Positions 54,316 to 64,000 of a DNA stretch of 64,000 bases are shown here, piece by piece. The notes beneath the pieces are model-generated. The model ran no database searches. It was given only the letters and a program-made list of their open reading frames with translations, and was not told the origin of the DNA. The DNA comes from Streptococcus sp. 'caviae'. Its GTDB lineage: Bacteria; Bacillota; Bacilli; Lactobacillales; Streptococcaceae. A program made the position numbers and the translations under genes. How positions within the stretch are numbered: the stretch's first letter is position 1; every line of letters starts with the position of its first letter. The stretch covers positions 62,001 through 126,000 of the forward strand of contig NZ_MOWR01000001.1 in the NCBI RefSeq assembly GCF_001937065.1. The letters are read 5' to 3'.

Positions 54316-54432
54316 AACTCGTCAAAAAGATAATATAAAAAAAGCCCAGCGGATTGGACAAAACAGGAACTTGAAAAAAATTAAGAAAGTGACTGTTCAA
54401 TCTGCCGCGGTATCAGCCGATACAAAGTTCAA

Positions 54433-54462
54433 GACTGGAACATTTTTGTTCCAGCCTTCTTT
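54433..54462. terminator. Terminator between ebfC and rocS
   Basis: CTGGAACA (54435-54442) / TGTTCCAG (54447-54454), then CCTTCTTTTATTT. Confidence 0.8.
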
Positions 54463-54974
54463 TATTTCCCAAACAATCTCGCAAAGAAGCCTTTTTTGAT
54501 GCCTTCCTGCTGATTTTGAATCTCTTCAACCTCTGCCTTAGCTTCATCCAGCTCCAGCTTCAGCTGTTCCTTATCCTGCATGGCTGTCAGGGTCAGCTGC
54601 TGCTGCTGATCAATTTGCTTATCCTTTTCAGCAATCTGAACATCCTTGATGCGCAGCTGCTCGTCTTTTGAATCCAGTTGGCTGTCTTTGGCCTTAAGCT
54701 GCTCATAAAGGCGCGTGATCTCAGTATTTTTTTCGTCAATTAAAATTTCCAGAAATTCCCGCTGCTTAACTTCTTCACTGACTGGCTCGTCTTCAAAGAT
54801 TGTTTTCTTGTAAATTTCCTCTAATTTAATAAGGCCGGCACGGTTGACAACCGTAACCCCCTTGTCATTTTTTTCAACGTATTCTTCAGGAAAAGATTTT
54901 ACACGGTTATTGACCGCTTGCCGGCTCACTCCCAGAATTTCAGCCAATTCGCTGACTGTCTTTTCAATTGCCAT
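54462..54974 (-). CDS. rocS: RocS-like chromosome segregation protein
   Basis: 170 residues: N-terminal HTH (VSELAEILGVSRQAVNNRVK), a long coiled coil (about 65-150, rich in Gln, Glu, Lys) and a C-terminal amphipathic helix IKKGFFARLFGK. This matches pneumococcal RocS, which links the nucleoid (ParB) to the membrane. The terminal helix is the membrane anchor in that model. Confidence 0.83.
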   Translation of the reverse strand: MAIEKTVSELAEILGVSRQAVNNRVKSFPEEYVEKNDKGVTVVNRAGLIKLEEIYKKTIFEDEPVSEEVKQREFLEILIDEKNTEITRLYEQLKAKDSQLDSKDEQLRIKDVQIAEKDKQIDQQQQLTLTAMQDKEQLKLELDEAKAEVEEIQNQQEGIKKGFFARLFGK

Positions 54975-55080
54975 AATATCCTCATTTTTACAGAATTTAT
55001 ACTATGAAAATAGTATCATATCACCCTTAATCTGTCAATTTATGGCAGGTCATGCAGTGTTTGAAGGAAGCTGTCAAAGG

Positions 55081-56279
<1,199 letters not shown>

Positions 56280-56352
56280 CTCAGCTTACCTCTGACATGA
56301 CCAAAGCGTATCAACAGTTCAGACAGGCTTTGGTGTTCGCTAAAATAGCAAA

Positions 56353-56380
56353 AAAACTGGGGTACTCATCCCAGTTTTTT
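56353..56380. terminator. Terminator after the flavoprotein gene
   Basis: AAAACTGGG / CCCAGTTTT with A and T runs on the two sides. Confidence 0.88.
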
Positions 56381-56428
56381 ACTGATACTATCTGCAAATG
56401 CCTTCACAGCAGAACTCGCACTAAGCTA

Positions 56429-57208
56429 TCATGACTGTTTAAATCTTTCAAGGAATTTAGTCCTTACCTGATCTCTGGTAGTTTCCAGATTTTTTAGCTG
56501 ATTGACCTGATGAATGCCGTAAGCAATGTTATAGGCTGAAGTCACAAAACGCGGCACAACCTTGCAGCAAATTTCTTGCTCAAAACGATAAAAGAACAAA
56601 TTATAGGAGCTGCAGCGGCCGCCGGCAAAATCATTGAGCACATAATCACTGAGCAGCTGAACACTGTCCGCTAAACGATCCAAGTCACTGATATCAGCAA
56701 TTCTGACATTAAATTCTGTAAAGTCCTGTAAGGGATACGAGGATATACTAATTTCGGTCGCATCTTTTGCTTCCTTATATATTTCTAAGCCTGCAAAAGT
56801 TTTCTTATCCAAAGCCGCATAGGCATCTATATCTTTAAAGCCTACAAGCTGTGAATGCGGATGTCTGAGGCTCCCGCCAGACAAGGGACCAAAATTACGA
56901 AAGAGAACAATACTGCGGTAATCGTTGCGGGCTTCAAGCACTGCCCATTTTTCAAACATAAAGGCGAAAAGCTGACGGTTAACGGTCAAATCATAAGCAG
57001 AGATGTCACCATCGTGCCAGCTGGACTCAATAATCAGGGTCTGATAGCTGTCTTGTAAAACAGGAAACTTATTTTCAACCCAAATCATGTCCTTTTTCGT
57101 ATCTAAAATTTTGCCCAGCTCCGTCTGGTCGCAAAAGGGACAGACGTCCTTGTTGCTAGGCTTCTGACTGGCAATATTGGGATTAAAAGTGAGCTTGCGG
57201 TAAGTCAT
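56429..57208 (-). CDS. DUF4931 / galactose-1-phosphate uridylyltransferase-like protein
   Basis: 259 residues. N-terminal zinc site CPFCDQTE, and a GalT-like active site GGSLRHPHSQLVG (His-Pro-His) near residue 117. Shorter than GalT (about 340) and outside any gal operon, so it is not the Leloir enzyme; a related nucleotidyl transferase or hydrolase activity is likely. Confidence 0.8.
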   Translation of the reverse strand: MTYRKLTFNPNIASQKPSNKDVCPFCDQTELGKILDTKKDMIWVENKFPVLQDSYQTLIIESSWHDGDISAYDLTVNRQLFAFMFEKWAVLEARNDYRSIVLFRNFGPLSGGSLRHPHSQLVGFKDIDAYAALDKKTFAGLEIYKEAKDATEISISSYPLQDFTEFNVRIADISDLDRLADSVQLLSDYVLNDFAGGRCSSYNLFFYRFEQEICCKVVPRFVTSAYNIAYGIHQVNQLKNLETTRDQVRTKFLERFKQS

Positions 57209-57332
57209 GATTTTTCCTTTTCTAACTGTTTATGAGACTATTCTAGCATAATTTTTTCTGATTGAAACAAAAAGAGAACCGGCTCTTTGCCGGAACTTGT
57301 TGACAGCTTGGATATAAAGCATTGCTGACTTT

Positions 57333-57848
57333 TTACCGTACAGAACTATTAAGACAGCGATTGTAGGCAGCATAGGTCTTTTCATCGAACAGGACCCATT
57401 CGACAAGGTCAAAAGCATCTGGATGCTCCCGGATATAACTGGCAACCTCAGAACAGGCAATTTCGGCCGCCTTATCAAGAGGAAAATGATAGACACCTGT
57501 TGCTATGGAAGGAAATGCAATCTTGCGAATACCATGCTGGGCCGCCAACTTCAGCGACTCACGATAACAGGAGGCCAGCAGTTCAGCTTCGTTTTTCCCG
57601 CCGCCCTGCCAGACCGGGCCAACTGTGTGAATAATGTAGCGACAGGGAAGATTATAGGCCTTGGTCAGCTTTGCCTGACCGGTCTTACAGCCTCCAAGCC
57701 GGCGGCACTCTTCCAGCAGCTCTTTGCCCGCAGCCCTATGAATCGCACCATCTACACCGCCGCCGCCCAGTAATGTTTGATTGGCTGCATTGACGATAGC
57801 ATCAACGTTTGTGACCTTGGTAACGTCCCCTTGAATAAGCTCTAACAT
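57333..57848 (-). CDS. Macrodomain protein (ADP-ribose or O-acetyl-ADP-ribose hydrolase)
   Basis: 171 residues from ATG 57846-57848 (GAGG upstream). MacroD-type: [28 protein letters not shown] (ligand loop), [23 protein letters not shown]. Probably removes ADP-ribose from proteins or deacetylates O-acetyl-ADP-ribose. No sirtuin gene is adjacent. Single gene. Confidence 0.92.
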   Translation of the reverse strand: MLELIQGDVTKVTNVDAIVNAANQTLLGGGGVDGAIHRAAGKELLEECRRLGGCKTGQAKLTKAYNLPCRYIIHTVGPVWQGGGKNEAELLASCYRESLKLAAQHGIRKIAFPSIATGVYHFPLDKAAEIACSEVASYIREHPDAFDLVEWVLFDEKTYAAYNRCLNSSVR

Positions 57849-57910
57849 AAACTCTACCTCAATTATTTTTAGTGACCATCCATTTAACACCCCGCCTGCA
57901 GCAGCTATTA

Positions 57911-58237
57911 TTAAAACAGCAGACGAATCACGGCCATGGCTGCGATTCCTGTTAAGACAGCATAGAGTAAATTTTTAGACTTATAGGCAATGTAAAAAGC
58001 AGGCAGACTGGCTAAAACTTCCAGCCAATGGACTTGCGGCAGACGTCCTATCTTTTCACTGAGAAGACTGGAAAAAGTCAAGGCAAAAAGAATGGATACC
58101 GGCAGATACTTGAGAAAACGAACCGCAATATCCGGCAGCCCCTTATACTTGACCAGAATAAAAGGTGCAATCCGAGGCAGCCAACTGACTGCAAAGCCCA
58201 ATAAAACAGCGGTTAAGACATAAGAATCAAGACTCAT
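57911..58237 (-). CDS. azlD: AzlD-family branched-chain amino acid export subunit
   Basis: 108 residues with four hydrophobic segments; [17 protein letters not shown] is typical of AzlD. Forms the exporter with AzlC, whose gene overlaps it by 11 bp. The substrate in related systems is branched-chain amino acids. Confidence 0.9.
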   Translation of the reverse strand: MSLDSYVLTAVLLGFAVSWLPRIAPFILVKYKGLPDIAVRFLKYLPVSILFALTFSSLLSEKIGRLPQVHWLEVLASLPAFYIAYKSKNLLYAVLTGIAAMAVIRLLF

Positions 58238-58925
58238 CCAGCACTACCCCCACTCCGCAGCCAACCAAAGTTGAACACAGCACTGCCAAGGCTTCTGACA
58301 GCAGCATTGAAAGCAGCACAAAACTCACTGCAACTGCTATCAAAACCAGAACAACCTTTTTGGTGCCGTCTGTCAGCGTCATGGCATCAAACTGACTGAC
58401 CAAAAGCCCGATAAACATAGCAATCAAGGCAAAATCAAGACCGAAATTTTCTGGGTTGGGAATGGTGTTGCCCAGTAAGGTTCCTGCAATACTGGCTCCC
58501 ACCCAGGCCGAATAGCTCAGAAGATTATTGCCGTGCATCCAGCTGGCCTGGATGTTTTTATTGTGGACATTTTCCCCCAGCAGGACGCCGTAACTTTCAT
58601 CGGTAATCAGTGTACCAATAGCAATATTCTGCCAAAGGCTGGACTTGGTAAAAATCGTCGTTGCATGCAGACTCATAAGCATATTGCGCAAGTTAACCAA
58701 AAAAACAGTCAGAGTAATCGTTCCCAAATCTGCACCTGAAACAAACATAGCAACCATGGCAAATTGGGCAGAACCTCCATAAATCAAGAGGCTCATCAAA
58801 CCAACCTCTAAAGGAGACAGACCGGCAGCTGCTGCCACAATCCCAAAGGCAAGTCCTATTGAAATGTAGCCTAGTGCTGTCGGTGCAGCATCCTTCATTC
58901 CTTCCCGAAATCCTTTTTCCTGCAT
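58227..58925 (-). CDS. azlC: AzlC-family branched-chain amino acid exporter
   Basis: 232 residues from MQEKGFREGMKDAAPTALGY at 58923-58925, with GAGGG upstream. Five or more transmembrane segments, YGGSAQFAMVAMF and DESYGVLL signatures. First gene of azlCD. A TATAAT with extended -10 TGC is at 58956-58961 on the minus strand. Confidence 0.9.
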   Translation of the reverse strand: MQEKGFREGMKDAAPTALGYISIGLAFGIVAAAAGLSPLEVGLMSLLIYGGSAQFAMVAMFVSGADLGTITLTVFLVNLRNMLMSLHATTIFTKSSLWQNIAIGTLITDESYGVLLGENVHNKNIQASWMHGNNLLSYSAWVGASIAGTLLGNTIPNPENFGLDFALIAMFIGLLVSQFDAMTLTDGTKKVVLVLIAVAVSFVLLSMLLSEALAVLCSTLVGCGVGVVLDES

Positions 58926-58970
58926 CAAATCCCTCACAATTCATCTCATGTTTTCATTATAGCACACAAA

Positions 58971-59000
58971 AATGCTCTTGAGTATGGAATCAAGAGCATT
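58971..59000 (-). terminator. Terminator of the rare-sugar operon
   Basis: AATGCTCTTGA (58971-58981) / TCAAGAGCATT (58990-59000), then TTTTTG on the minus strand. Confidence 0.9.
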
Positions 59001-59014
59001 TGACCTGCATTCTT

Positions 59015-59464
59015 TTAGAGCCTGTCTTCTTCTATCGCCTCAATCATATCCAGTCTCTTTTGATGGCGGCCGCCTTCGTATTCCGCATTCAGCCAGCTGT
59101 CTACAATCATCTTGGCCAATTCAATCCCTACGACACGCGCGCCAAAGGCAAGAACATTGCTGTTGTTGTGCTCGCGGGAAAGTTTGGCCGAATAGGGTTC
59201 ACTGCAGATGACGCAGCGAACGCCCTTGACTTTATTGGCTGAGATTCCGATACCGACGCCCGTACCGCAGATTAAGATTCCCTTGTCAACCTGACCGCTG
59301 ACGACTGCCTGAGCAACCGCCTTGGCTGATAGGGGATAGTCAAAACGTTCCGGGCTGTCTGTTCCAAAATTAACGACCTCATAGCCATACTCTTCTTCGA
59401 TGTAAGCACTGATAGCCTTCTTATAATCCACAGCGACATGGTCATTGCCAATTCCAATTTTCAT
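59015..59464 (-). CDS. RpiB/LacAB-type sugar-phosphate isomerase
   Basis: 149 residues: GIGNDHVAVDYKKAISAYIE, ILICGTGVGIGISANKVKGV (active-site Cys), RVVGIELAKMIVD. RpiB acts on ribose-5-P and, in allose operons, on allose-6-P. It overlaps the AlsE-like gene by 4 bp and closes the operon, so it most likely handles the phosphorylated rare sugar from the PTS. Confidence 0.88.
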   Translation of the reverse strand: MKIGIGNDHVAVDYKKAISAYIEEEYGYEVVNFGTDSPERFDYPLSAKAVAQAVVSGQVDKGILICGTGVGIGISANKVKGVRCVICSEPYSAKLSREHNNSNVLAFGARVVGIELAKMIVDSWLNAEYEGGRHQKRLDMIEAIEEDRL

Positions 59465-60111
59465 AATTTTCGCAGCTCCTTCATTAACTCTTGATAGCTT
59501 TTTCCCTGGCCAAAAAGCGCACTGGTTCCTAAAACAAAGCCATCACAGCCCATTTGGGACAGCTCAGCTATAATTTGGGGACTGCAGGCTCCGTCAATGA
59601 TGATTTTGTAATGATAGTTTTCCCTCATATCAAGCAAAACTTTGATTTTTTCTTTAACGGCTGGCAAAAATGCCTGGCCGGCAAAACCCGGATTAACCGT
59701 CATGACTAAAAGGTAATCACACAGGTCCAAAACTTCTGTTACTATTAAAGGGTTGGTATCAGGGTTAATGGCAAGACCTGCCAGCTTCCCTCGGCTTTTA
59801 ATATAGGCAAGCGTCTTTGAAACATAGCGCTCACTCTCAGGATGAATGTAAATCAAATCAGCACCGGCATCGATGAACCAGTCGATCTTACTGGCGGGAT
59901 TTTCAATCATGAGATGGCAGTCTACCATCTTATCAGTATTTCGGCGGACAGCTTCAATAGCCATCATTCCCATGGCTATATTAGGGACAAAGCTGCCGTC
60001 CATCACATCGCAGTGAAAGCTATCAGCACCGGCTAAATCAAGTTCTGTCACTTCTTTTTTGAGAGTGTCAAAATCAGCGCACATCATACTGGGACACAGT
60101 AATTTTTCCAT
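59461..60111 (-). CDS. AlsE-like ketose-6-phosphate 3-epimerase
   Basis: 216 residues of the ribulose-phosphate-epimerase TIM barrel: LCPSMMCADF at the start, HCDVMDGSFVPN with metal His/Asp, DCHLMIENP, and VMTVNPGFAGQAF, then DGACSPQ. The PSxMC start and GFAGQ (rather than GFGGQ) are nearer to E. coli AlsE than to Rpe. It probably converts allulose-6-P to fructose-6-P; Rpe activity cannot be excluded. Confidence 0.82.
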   Translation of the reverse strand: MEKLLCPSMMCADFDTLKKEVTELDLAGADSFHCDVMDGSFVPNIAMGMMAIEAVRRNTDKMVDCHLMIENPASKIDWFIDAGADLIYIHPESERYVSKTLAYIKSRGKLAGLAINPDTNPLIVTEVLDLCDYLLVMTVNPGFAGQAFLPAVKEKIKVLLDMRENYHYKIIIDGACSPQIIAELSQMGCDGFVLGTSALFGQGKSYQELMKELRKL

Positions 60112-60189
60112 ACCTATTCTCCTTTTTTAAATGAAAAATCTTCTTCCTGAAAATATCAGTAATCAGATCTTCATCATCAGAAGCAGGTA

Positions 60190-60927
60190 TCATTTTACCT
60201 TCAGCGAGACAATATCATTAATTGTAGAATCGAATTGGTCAGAAATTACGGTAAGGTGTTTCAGGTCAAAGGCCTTAACATTGGAGGTCTTGTGAAATTT
60301 TGAACTGTCACACAGGAGAAATAAGTGATTGGAATGTTCCTTAACAATTCTTTTTTTAACAGCTTCTGCCAGTGTCGGTGTCGTTCCGCCGCTGGCTTTT
60401 GACAGACCGTTGATGCCTAAAAATGCCTTGTCAAAATACAGGTTTCCTAAATTTTCTTCGGTCAAACTTCCTTTCAAGGAAGATGTTTTAGGATTGTATT
60501 CACCGCCCAGCAGAATAATTTTAGCAGCGATTGGTTCACGAAAGGCTAAAATATCGGTATTGGTCGTGTAAATGGTTATCCTCCTGTCAAAAATCTTCTC
60601 AAAAAGAGCCGAGCAGGTCGAGCCTGAATCAAGATAAATCACATCACCGTCTGCAATTTCTCGGGCAGCAATTTTAGCAATTTTTGCTTTTTTATCGCTG
60701 TTTAGAGTACTTTTTTGCGAAATCGGTATCTCTCTGACTGTCGAATTAAGCTTGACAGCTCCTCCTGACAGAGCTTCGATCTTACGAGCTTTTTCCAATT
60801 CTTTCAAATCCCGTCTCAAGGTTGAAATTGATACACCGCTTATCAATTCTTGCAGCTGGTCAATTTTTACAATTTCCTTATTTTCAATAATTTCTAATAT
60901 TTTTTGCTGTCTCTCATATGGAATCAT
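60190..60927 (-). CDS. DeoR-family sugar-operon regulator
   Basis: 245 residues. N-terminal DeoR HTH (RQQKILEIIENKEIVKIDQL, SISTLRRDLKELEK), then the effector domain with YLDSGSTCSALFE and CDSSKFHKTS, which binds a phosphorylated sugar. Lies inside the operon between the PTS and epimerase genes, so it should respond to the sugar phosphate made by the PTS. Confidence 0.9.
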   Translation of the reverse strand: MIPYERQQKILEIIENKEIVKIDQLQELISGVSISTLRRDLKELEKARKIEALSGGAVKLNSTVREIPISQKSTLNSDKKAKIAKIAAREIADGDVIYLDSGSTCSALFEKIFDRRITIYTTNTDILAFREPIAAKIILLGGEYNPKTSSLKGSLTEENLGNLYFDKAFLGINGLSKASGGTTPTLAEAVKKRIVKEHSNHLFLLCDSSKFHKTSNVKAFDLKHLTVISDQFDSTINDIVSLKVK

Positions 60928-60984
60928 TATCAGTCACCTTCACTTTATAGTAATAATGATACCATATTTACCCTGCATTTTCAT

Positions 60985-62355
60985 TTACGCTAATTGATCT
61001 TCTTTTGTCGTGAAAATATAGCCTAAAATCCCGCCAACAAGTACTGAGATAGCAAGACCGATGATGCCGTTGATGACATTTGCATTCCCCGCAATGAAAG
61101 CCGGAAAAGTTGTCACGCTGCCAAACACAAAGGCATTGGTCACCACTTTAGTAAAGCCTAAATAGGCTCCGCCAACAGCACCGCCGATAATTTGAGCCAG
61201 AAATAGTTTTTTATTTTTGACCAGCAGACCAAACAAGGTTGGCTCAATGATAGCTGATAAAGCAATCGTTACCACACCGGTCAGGGCAAAATTTTTCAGA
61301 TTTTTGTCCCTTCCTTTGAGGTAAACACCCATGGCTGTTCCAATAACGGCAAAGTTACAGGCAAAGGTCAGAGGACAAATATAGTCAAAGCCGTTTTGAG
61401 AGATATTATTAATCATAATCGGATTGACTGCCCAGTGAATACCAAAGCTGACCAGCACACTCCAGCCGCCGCCAATGACAACTCCTGTTAAAAGGCCGCT
61501 TCTTTCAATCAGCCAGTTCACACCATTAGCAATTAATTCACCGCCATACACACCCATAGGTCCAATAACAATTACTGTTAAAGGCACCATGATTAATAGA
61601 GAGATCAAGGGAACCATAACTAATTTCAGCGTCTCAGGAATATGCTTATCCAGCCATTTATAGAGGTAAGAATAAGCCCAGATAGTTAAAATAATGGGAA
61701 CTACAGTTGAATTATAGTTCATCAGAACAACGGGAATTCCAAAGAAATCAGTCATTGCTCCATTTCCTGTTTTACCCAGCAAGGCAATAAAATCCGGATG
61801 CAAAAGGGCAGCCCCAATCAAAGCAGATATATAAGGACTGGCACCAAAGCGTCTGGCAGAGGTAAAGGCCAGCAAAACAGGCAGGAAGTAGAAAACACTC
61901 ATTGACGCAGCAAATAAGATGGTATAGGTTCCACTCTTTTCACTCACCAAACCCAGCTGTACCGCAAGAATGAGCAGACCTCTTAAAATACCAGATCCTG
62001 CTAAGGCCGGCAAGAGAGGCGCAAAAATTCCAGAAATAGCTGAGAAAACTTTACTGATGAGACTGCCGCCTTCTTCCCCTCCTTCATCAAGGCTGTTATC
62101 GTCATTTCCCTTAACCAGAATTTCAAATTCATCATAGACATGAGGAACCTCTGTTCCGATTAGAATCTGATACTGGCCGGCCTTGTTGATGACATCTACA
62201 ACTCCTTCAACATTTTTGATAGCTGCATCATCTGCTTTGGAGCTGTCTTTTAAGTTTAAACGCAACCTCGTTGCACAATGTGTCATGTTCAAAATGTTTT
62301 CAGGACCGCCAATATGACTTAAAATGTCTCTAGCTGTTTTTTTGTAATCGACCAT
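60985..62355 (-). CDS. PTS sugar transporter EIIBC
   Basis: 456 residues from MVDYKKTARDILSHIGG at 62353-62355; the upstream extension overlaps the isomerase gene and lacks an SD. Domain B (1-90) has the phosphorylated Cys in MTHCATRLRLNL. Domain C has about ten transmembrane segments, with GIHWAVNP and EPTLFGLLV. It is of the glucose-sucrose superfamily and lacks a IIA domain, which must come from elsewhere. It imports and phosphorylates the sugar of this operon. Confidence 0.9.
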   Translation of the reverse strand: MVDYKKTARDILSHIGGPENILNMTHCATRLRLNLKDSSKADDAAIKNVEGVVDVINKAGQYQILIGTEVPHVYDEFEILVKGNDDNSLDEGGEEGGSLISKVFSAISGIFAPLLPALAGSGILRGLLILAVQLGLVSEKSGTYTILFAASMSVFYFLPVLLAFTSARRFGASPYISALIGAALLHPDFIALLGKTGNGAMTDFFGIPVVLMNYNSTVVPIILTIWAYSYLYKWLDKHIPETLKLVMVPLISLLIMVPLTVIVIGPMGVYGGELIANGVNWLIERSGLLTGVVIGGGWSVLVSFGIHWAVNPIMINNISQNGFDYICPLTFACNFAVIGTAMGVYLKGRDKNLKNFALTGVVTIALSAIIEPTLFGLLVKNKKLFLAQIIGGAVGGAYLGFTKVVTNAFVFGSVTTFPAFIAGNANVINGIIGLAISVLVGGILGYIFTTKEDQLA

Positions 62356-62383
62356 TTTATTCTCCTTTAGGTTGAAGGAAAGG

Positions 62384-63316
62384 TTAGTTTCCTTTAAAAA
62401 ACTCAAGCATCAGCTGACTTGCTGCCACTGCATCATTCTTGTCAATAACAGACTGTATATATTCCAGACCCATCTTATCAATTAAACGCTCAAAATGCTC
62501 AATCATTTTTATATTTTGTTCACATTCCTTTGAAGCATCTTCGATAACCGGAAAGGTATCAAAATAAATAACCCCATCAAAGTTGTGCTTTTTCAAATAA
62601 TACAAGAGTTCCAGCGTCTTAAAAGGTGTCGAAGTTCCAACCATAAGCCCGTCATCGTTAAGACCATAGCCGTCATTGAGATGAATACCGTAGAGTTTTT
62701 TTCGGTTGCCAAAAATATCGGCCGCAAAGGCTGGGTTTTCATGCTTCATCAGCATGTGGCAGTAATCCAGTGTCACACCGACATTTTCCCTATTGACATC
62801 ATTCAGCATCATACCCGTCACACCCATGCTGTCAATAAAAGCGTAAGCCCGAGGCTGGAAAGGCTTGTATTCAATACTGATCTGCAAGTCAGGAGCATAA
62901 TCGGCAATCGTTTGATAGGCAGCCGTCAGCTGCTGCCAGACTTTTTGATAATTGATTTGAAAACTGTAATCAAAACCATCAAAGCCCAGCCAAATAGTCA
63001 CTACTTTCCCGCCTGCCTGACGGCAGTAATCAGCAGCGTCCTTGCACAGCTGCAAAGCTTCTTGGGCAACCTGAGGGTCGGCATTTCCCAGTTCGCCATT
63101 GATAAACTGCTCTCTAAAACGCAGGGCAACCCCGTTTAAAGCTAAGTTATTGTCAGCTAGGAGAGTTTTCATCTCTTTTGCTTCATAGCCTTTGACATGC
63201 TCCGGATAGTTGAGGTCAACATAGCCCAAACCCAGCTCTTTAAAGCGTTTAAAAACCTCCTTGATATCATTGTTGTTTACTGGCAGAAACGAATTGATAC
63301 GTGTTGCTAATTTCAT
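62384..63316 (-). CDS. TIM-barrel sugar isomerase/epimerase (xylose-isomerase-like)
   Basis: 310 residues: KLATRINSFLPVNNNDIKEV at the start, EFxPF-like ISIEYKPFQPR with the metal Glu, TLDYCHMLM and GIHLNDGYG (metal His/Asp), and VIYFDTFPV. Matches the AP-endonuclease-2/xylose-isomerase-like fold of hexulose and pentulose 3-epimerases. First gene of the operon. A free-sugar or sugar-phosphate epimerisation is likely; exact substrate unknown. Confidence 0.8.
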   Translation of the reverse strand: MKLATRINSFLPVNNNDIKEVFKRFKELGLGYVDLNYPEHVKGYEAKEMKTLLADNNLALNGVALRFREQFINGELGNADPQVAQEALQLCKDAADYCRQAGGKVVTIWLGFDGFDYSFQINYQKVWQQLTAAYQTIADYAPDLQISIEYKPFQPRAYAFIDSMGVTGMMLNDVNRENVGVTLDYCHMLMKHENPAFAADIFGNRKKLYGIHLNDGYGLNDDGLMVGTSTPFKTLELLYYLKKHNFDGVIYFDTFPVIEDASKECEQNIKMIEHFERLIDKMGLEYIQSVIDKNDAVAASQLMLEFFKGN

Positions 63317-63346
63317 AATCTTTCCTTTCTATGTAGCTACAACTGT

Positions 63347-63375
63347 ATTATATCTTTTTTGTTAATCGTTTTCAA
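63347..63375 (-). promoter_or_regulatory. Promoter and cre-like site of the rare-sugar operon
   Basis: TATAAT (63347-63352) on the minus strand with TTGAAA 18 bp upstream. TTGAAAACGATTAAC (63361-63375) has the TGNAANCG core of a CcpA site and covers the -35; the last two positions of the consensus do not match. Confidence 0.65.
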
Positions 63376-63442
63376 TCATTTTTTATCATTTTTTTTAATA
63401 TTTTTTCAATTATTTTCGAACTTTGCCAATTTAAAACAAAAA

Positions 63443-63490
63443 AAGCGAGCACCAAACAGAATTCTTAAACAATCTGTTTGGTGCTCGCTT
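63443..63490 (-). terminator. tsaD terminator
   Basis: AAGCGAGCACCAAACAG (63443-63459) pairs perfectly with CTGTTTGGTGCTCGCTT (63474-63490); minus strand continues TTTTTTTGTTTT. Confidence 0.92.
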
Positions 63491-63503
63491 CTTGATTGCA
63501 CTT

Positions 63504-64000
63504 TTATTCTAAACTGTCAAATGCCAAACTTGGCTTCGCATTTAAATCAAGTTCTGCCAAGTGCCCCTTTTCATATTCTACAGCAGCAGCATAAGCTATC
63601 ATACCCGCATTGTCGCCGCAAAGCCGTAAGGGCGGAATAATGACAGGGACATCGCTTATTTCTGCCTCCAAACGCTCACGAAGTCCTTGATTTGCTGCTA
63701 CACCGCCTGCTACCACCAAGGTCTTGACAGGGTATTGCTCCAAGGCCTTTTTCGTCTTTGCTAAAAGAATGTCTAAGACTGCGGCTTGAAAAGAGGCACA
63801 TAAATCTTCTAAAGAAAGCTCTTCTCCCTTTTGCTGGGCATTATGGTGAAGATTAATAAAGGCCGATTTCAGTCCGGAAAAGGAAAATTCAAGATTGTCT
63901 TCCTTAATCATAGCTCGCGGGAAATTGTAAATATCCTGTCCCTTGTGAGCCAGTTCATCAATTTCTCTTCCGGCAGGGTAAGTCAGCCCCATGACACGGC
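63504..64000 (-). CDS. tsaD: tRNA threonylcarbamoyltransferase TsaD, 3' part
   Basis: About 165 C-terminal residues of some 336; the start is beyond the window. [42 protein letters not shown] and [13 protein letters not shown] are the ASKHA/TsaD signatures. It transfers the threonylcarbamoyl group to A37 of ANN-decoding tRNAs with TsaB and TsaE. Confidence 0.95.
   Translation of the reverse strand, partial: RVMGLTYPAGREIDELAHKGQDIYNFPRAMIKEDNLEFSFSGLKSAFINLHHNAQQKGEELSLEDLCASFQAAVLDILLAKTKKALEQYPVKTLVVAGGVAANQGLRERLEAEISDVPVIIPPLRLCGDNAGMIAYAAAVEYEKGHLAELDLNAKPSLAFDSLE

Overview
The window is a chromosomal segment of a low-GC Gram-positive coccus, almost certainly a mutans-group Streptococcus. 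The evidence is the combination and order of copYAZ, the rbfA-infB-ylxQ-ylxR-nusA-rimP block, ccrZ-trmB, ecsAB, a BrpA-type LCP protein, dinB next to pyruvate formate-lyase, glpF next to pepX, and the streptococcal proteins RocS and CppA. The species is inferred from content and order remembered from S. mutans, not from a database search.

Layout. 1-9940: end of a membrane gene, a HAD phosphatase, the copper operon copYAZ, and the minus-strand translation/transcription operon rimP-nusA-ylxR-ylxQ-infB, then rbfA. 10110-23152: a 13 kb defective prophage in the 3' end of tRNA-Ser(GGA), bounded by a 17-bp direct repeat. It keeps integrase, two S24-type repressors, a Cro-like protein, a replication initiator with tandem iterons inside its gene, and a lysis cassette, but no packaging, head or tail gene. 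An early gene (gp157) is truncated and runs straight into the lysis cassette, which marks the deletion. 23138-45034: ordinary core genes (tRNA, trmB, ccrZ, ecsBA, hit, brpA, tsaE, purine permease, two HAD enzymes in the window as a whole, dinB, pflB, cppA, glpF, pepX and a solitary sufB). 45454-54030: an 8.6 kb integrative element in the 5' end of ebfC, bounded by a 56-bp repeat. Its recombinase, DUF3173 protein and Rep/relaxase are intact, but four transfer-module genes carry frameshifts. 54016-64000: ebfC, rocS, a flavoprotein, a GalT-like protein, a macrodomain protein, azlCD, a rare-sugar PTS operon (TIM-barrel isomerase, EIIBC, DeoR, AlsE-like epimerase, RpiB-like isomerase) and the 3' part of tsaD.

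Most notable points. (1) At the left end of the prophage a CHAP endolysin gene is divergent from its own S24 repressor, and three copies of a GTTTAAC-N2-GTTAAAC palindrome lie between them, which looks like a dedicated damage-responsive lysin switch. (2) At the right end an ATACG-N7-CGTAT palindrome fills exactly the 17-bp spacer of the early promoter. (3) Both mobile elements carry decayed cargo, including a DUF3644 gene and an Ltp-like superinfection-exclusion lipoprotein, with many single-base lesions in homopolymers. (4) Three chromosomal genes have a -10 box exactly six bases before the ATG, which predicts leaderless mRNAs. (5) rimP has a strong Shine-Dalgarno sequence but no standard start codon in frame at the right distance, and its leader holds a hairpin containing an anti-SD sequence. 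(6) The PTS operon looks like an allose/allulose-type route.
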